This document shows positions 32,321-32,375 of a stretch of 32,375 nt of DNA, in pieces. The notes beneath the pieces are model-generated. The model worked only from the letters and a program-made list of their open reading frames with translations. It ran no database searches and was not told the origin of the DNA. Numbering within the stretch: position 1 is the stretch's first letter; each line of letters opens with the position of its first letter. Source of the stretch: CAKSQF01 sp963628435. GTDB taxonomy: Bacteria > Bacillota > Clostridia > Oscillospirales > CAG-272. The position numbers were made by a program, and so were the translations under genes. Where the stretch lies: NCBI GenBank assembly GCA_963628435.1, contig CAVGEY010000020.1, positions 1-32,375 on the forward strand. The letters are read 5' to 3'.

Positions 32321-32375
32321 GATGTTTCGGTCAAATTCCGCCCAAGAAAAAAAAAAAAAAAATTTTCACAAAAAC

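Overview
The window looks like chromosomal DNA from an anaerobic, mid-GC clostridial Firmicute, most likely a gut Oscillospiraceae/Ruminococcaceae-type organism. This placement is inferred from gene content, not from a marker gene. The supporting signs are strong AGGAGG-type ribosome binding sites, Gram-positive lipoproteins, cohesin and dockerin modules, corrinoid methyltransferases with a reductive activator, and a TM1266-family protein. No rRNA, tRNA, insertion sequence or CRISPR array was seen.

Layout. (1) 1-1284: the 3' end of a type I restriction subunit gene (hsdR) and a GIY-YIG/DUF4357 protein, followed by a 458-base gap of hairpins and a promoter. (2) 1743-9151: a lipoprotein, then a tightly packed run of a YheO-like PAS regulator, two ABC exporter half-transporters, a trigger-factor-like prolyl isomerase, a thioredoxin, a second lipoprotein and a thioredoxin-reductase-like flavoprotein. 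I read this as a redox and protein-folding unit at the cell envelope. (3) 9269-10771: a lone sulfatase. (4) 11045-17276: a corrinoid protein, three URO-D-family proteins, a RACo-like corrinoid activator and a DUF2284 cysteine-rich protein. Together these make a self-contained cobamide methyl-transfer module with no classical MttB/MtaB. Its promoter carries a LacI-like operator.

(5) 17459-20469: a three-gene minus-strand operon (RibD-C/DHFR-like reductase, carboxymuconolactone decarboxylase-cupin fusion, alpha/beta hydrolase) diverging from a MerR regulator. The promoter between them has the 19-bp spacer typical of MerR targets. (6) 20668-24674: a soluble hybrid histidine kinase and a GH101-like glycosidase. 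(7) 24822-27727: a TM1266-family protein whose expected start codon is ACG, then a leader with two terminators, then a three-gene ABC uptake system of the NMT1/SsuA type.

(8) 27770-32186, minus strand: a single-pass membrane protein, a secreted transglutaminase-like protein ending in a dockerin, and a large surface protein with an N-terminal cohesin-like domain, a Pro/Thr stalk and a wall/membrane anchor. The last two are a plausible scaffold and docking partner.

Strongest leads for something undescribed: the ABC/isomerase/thioredoxin/flavoprotein unit, the URO-D-only corrinoid module, and the adjacent cohesin and dockerin proteins.
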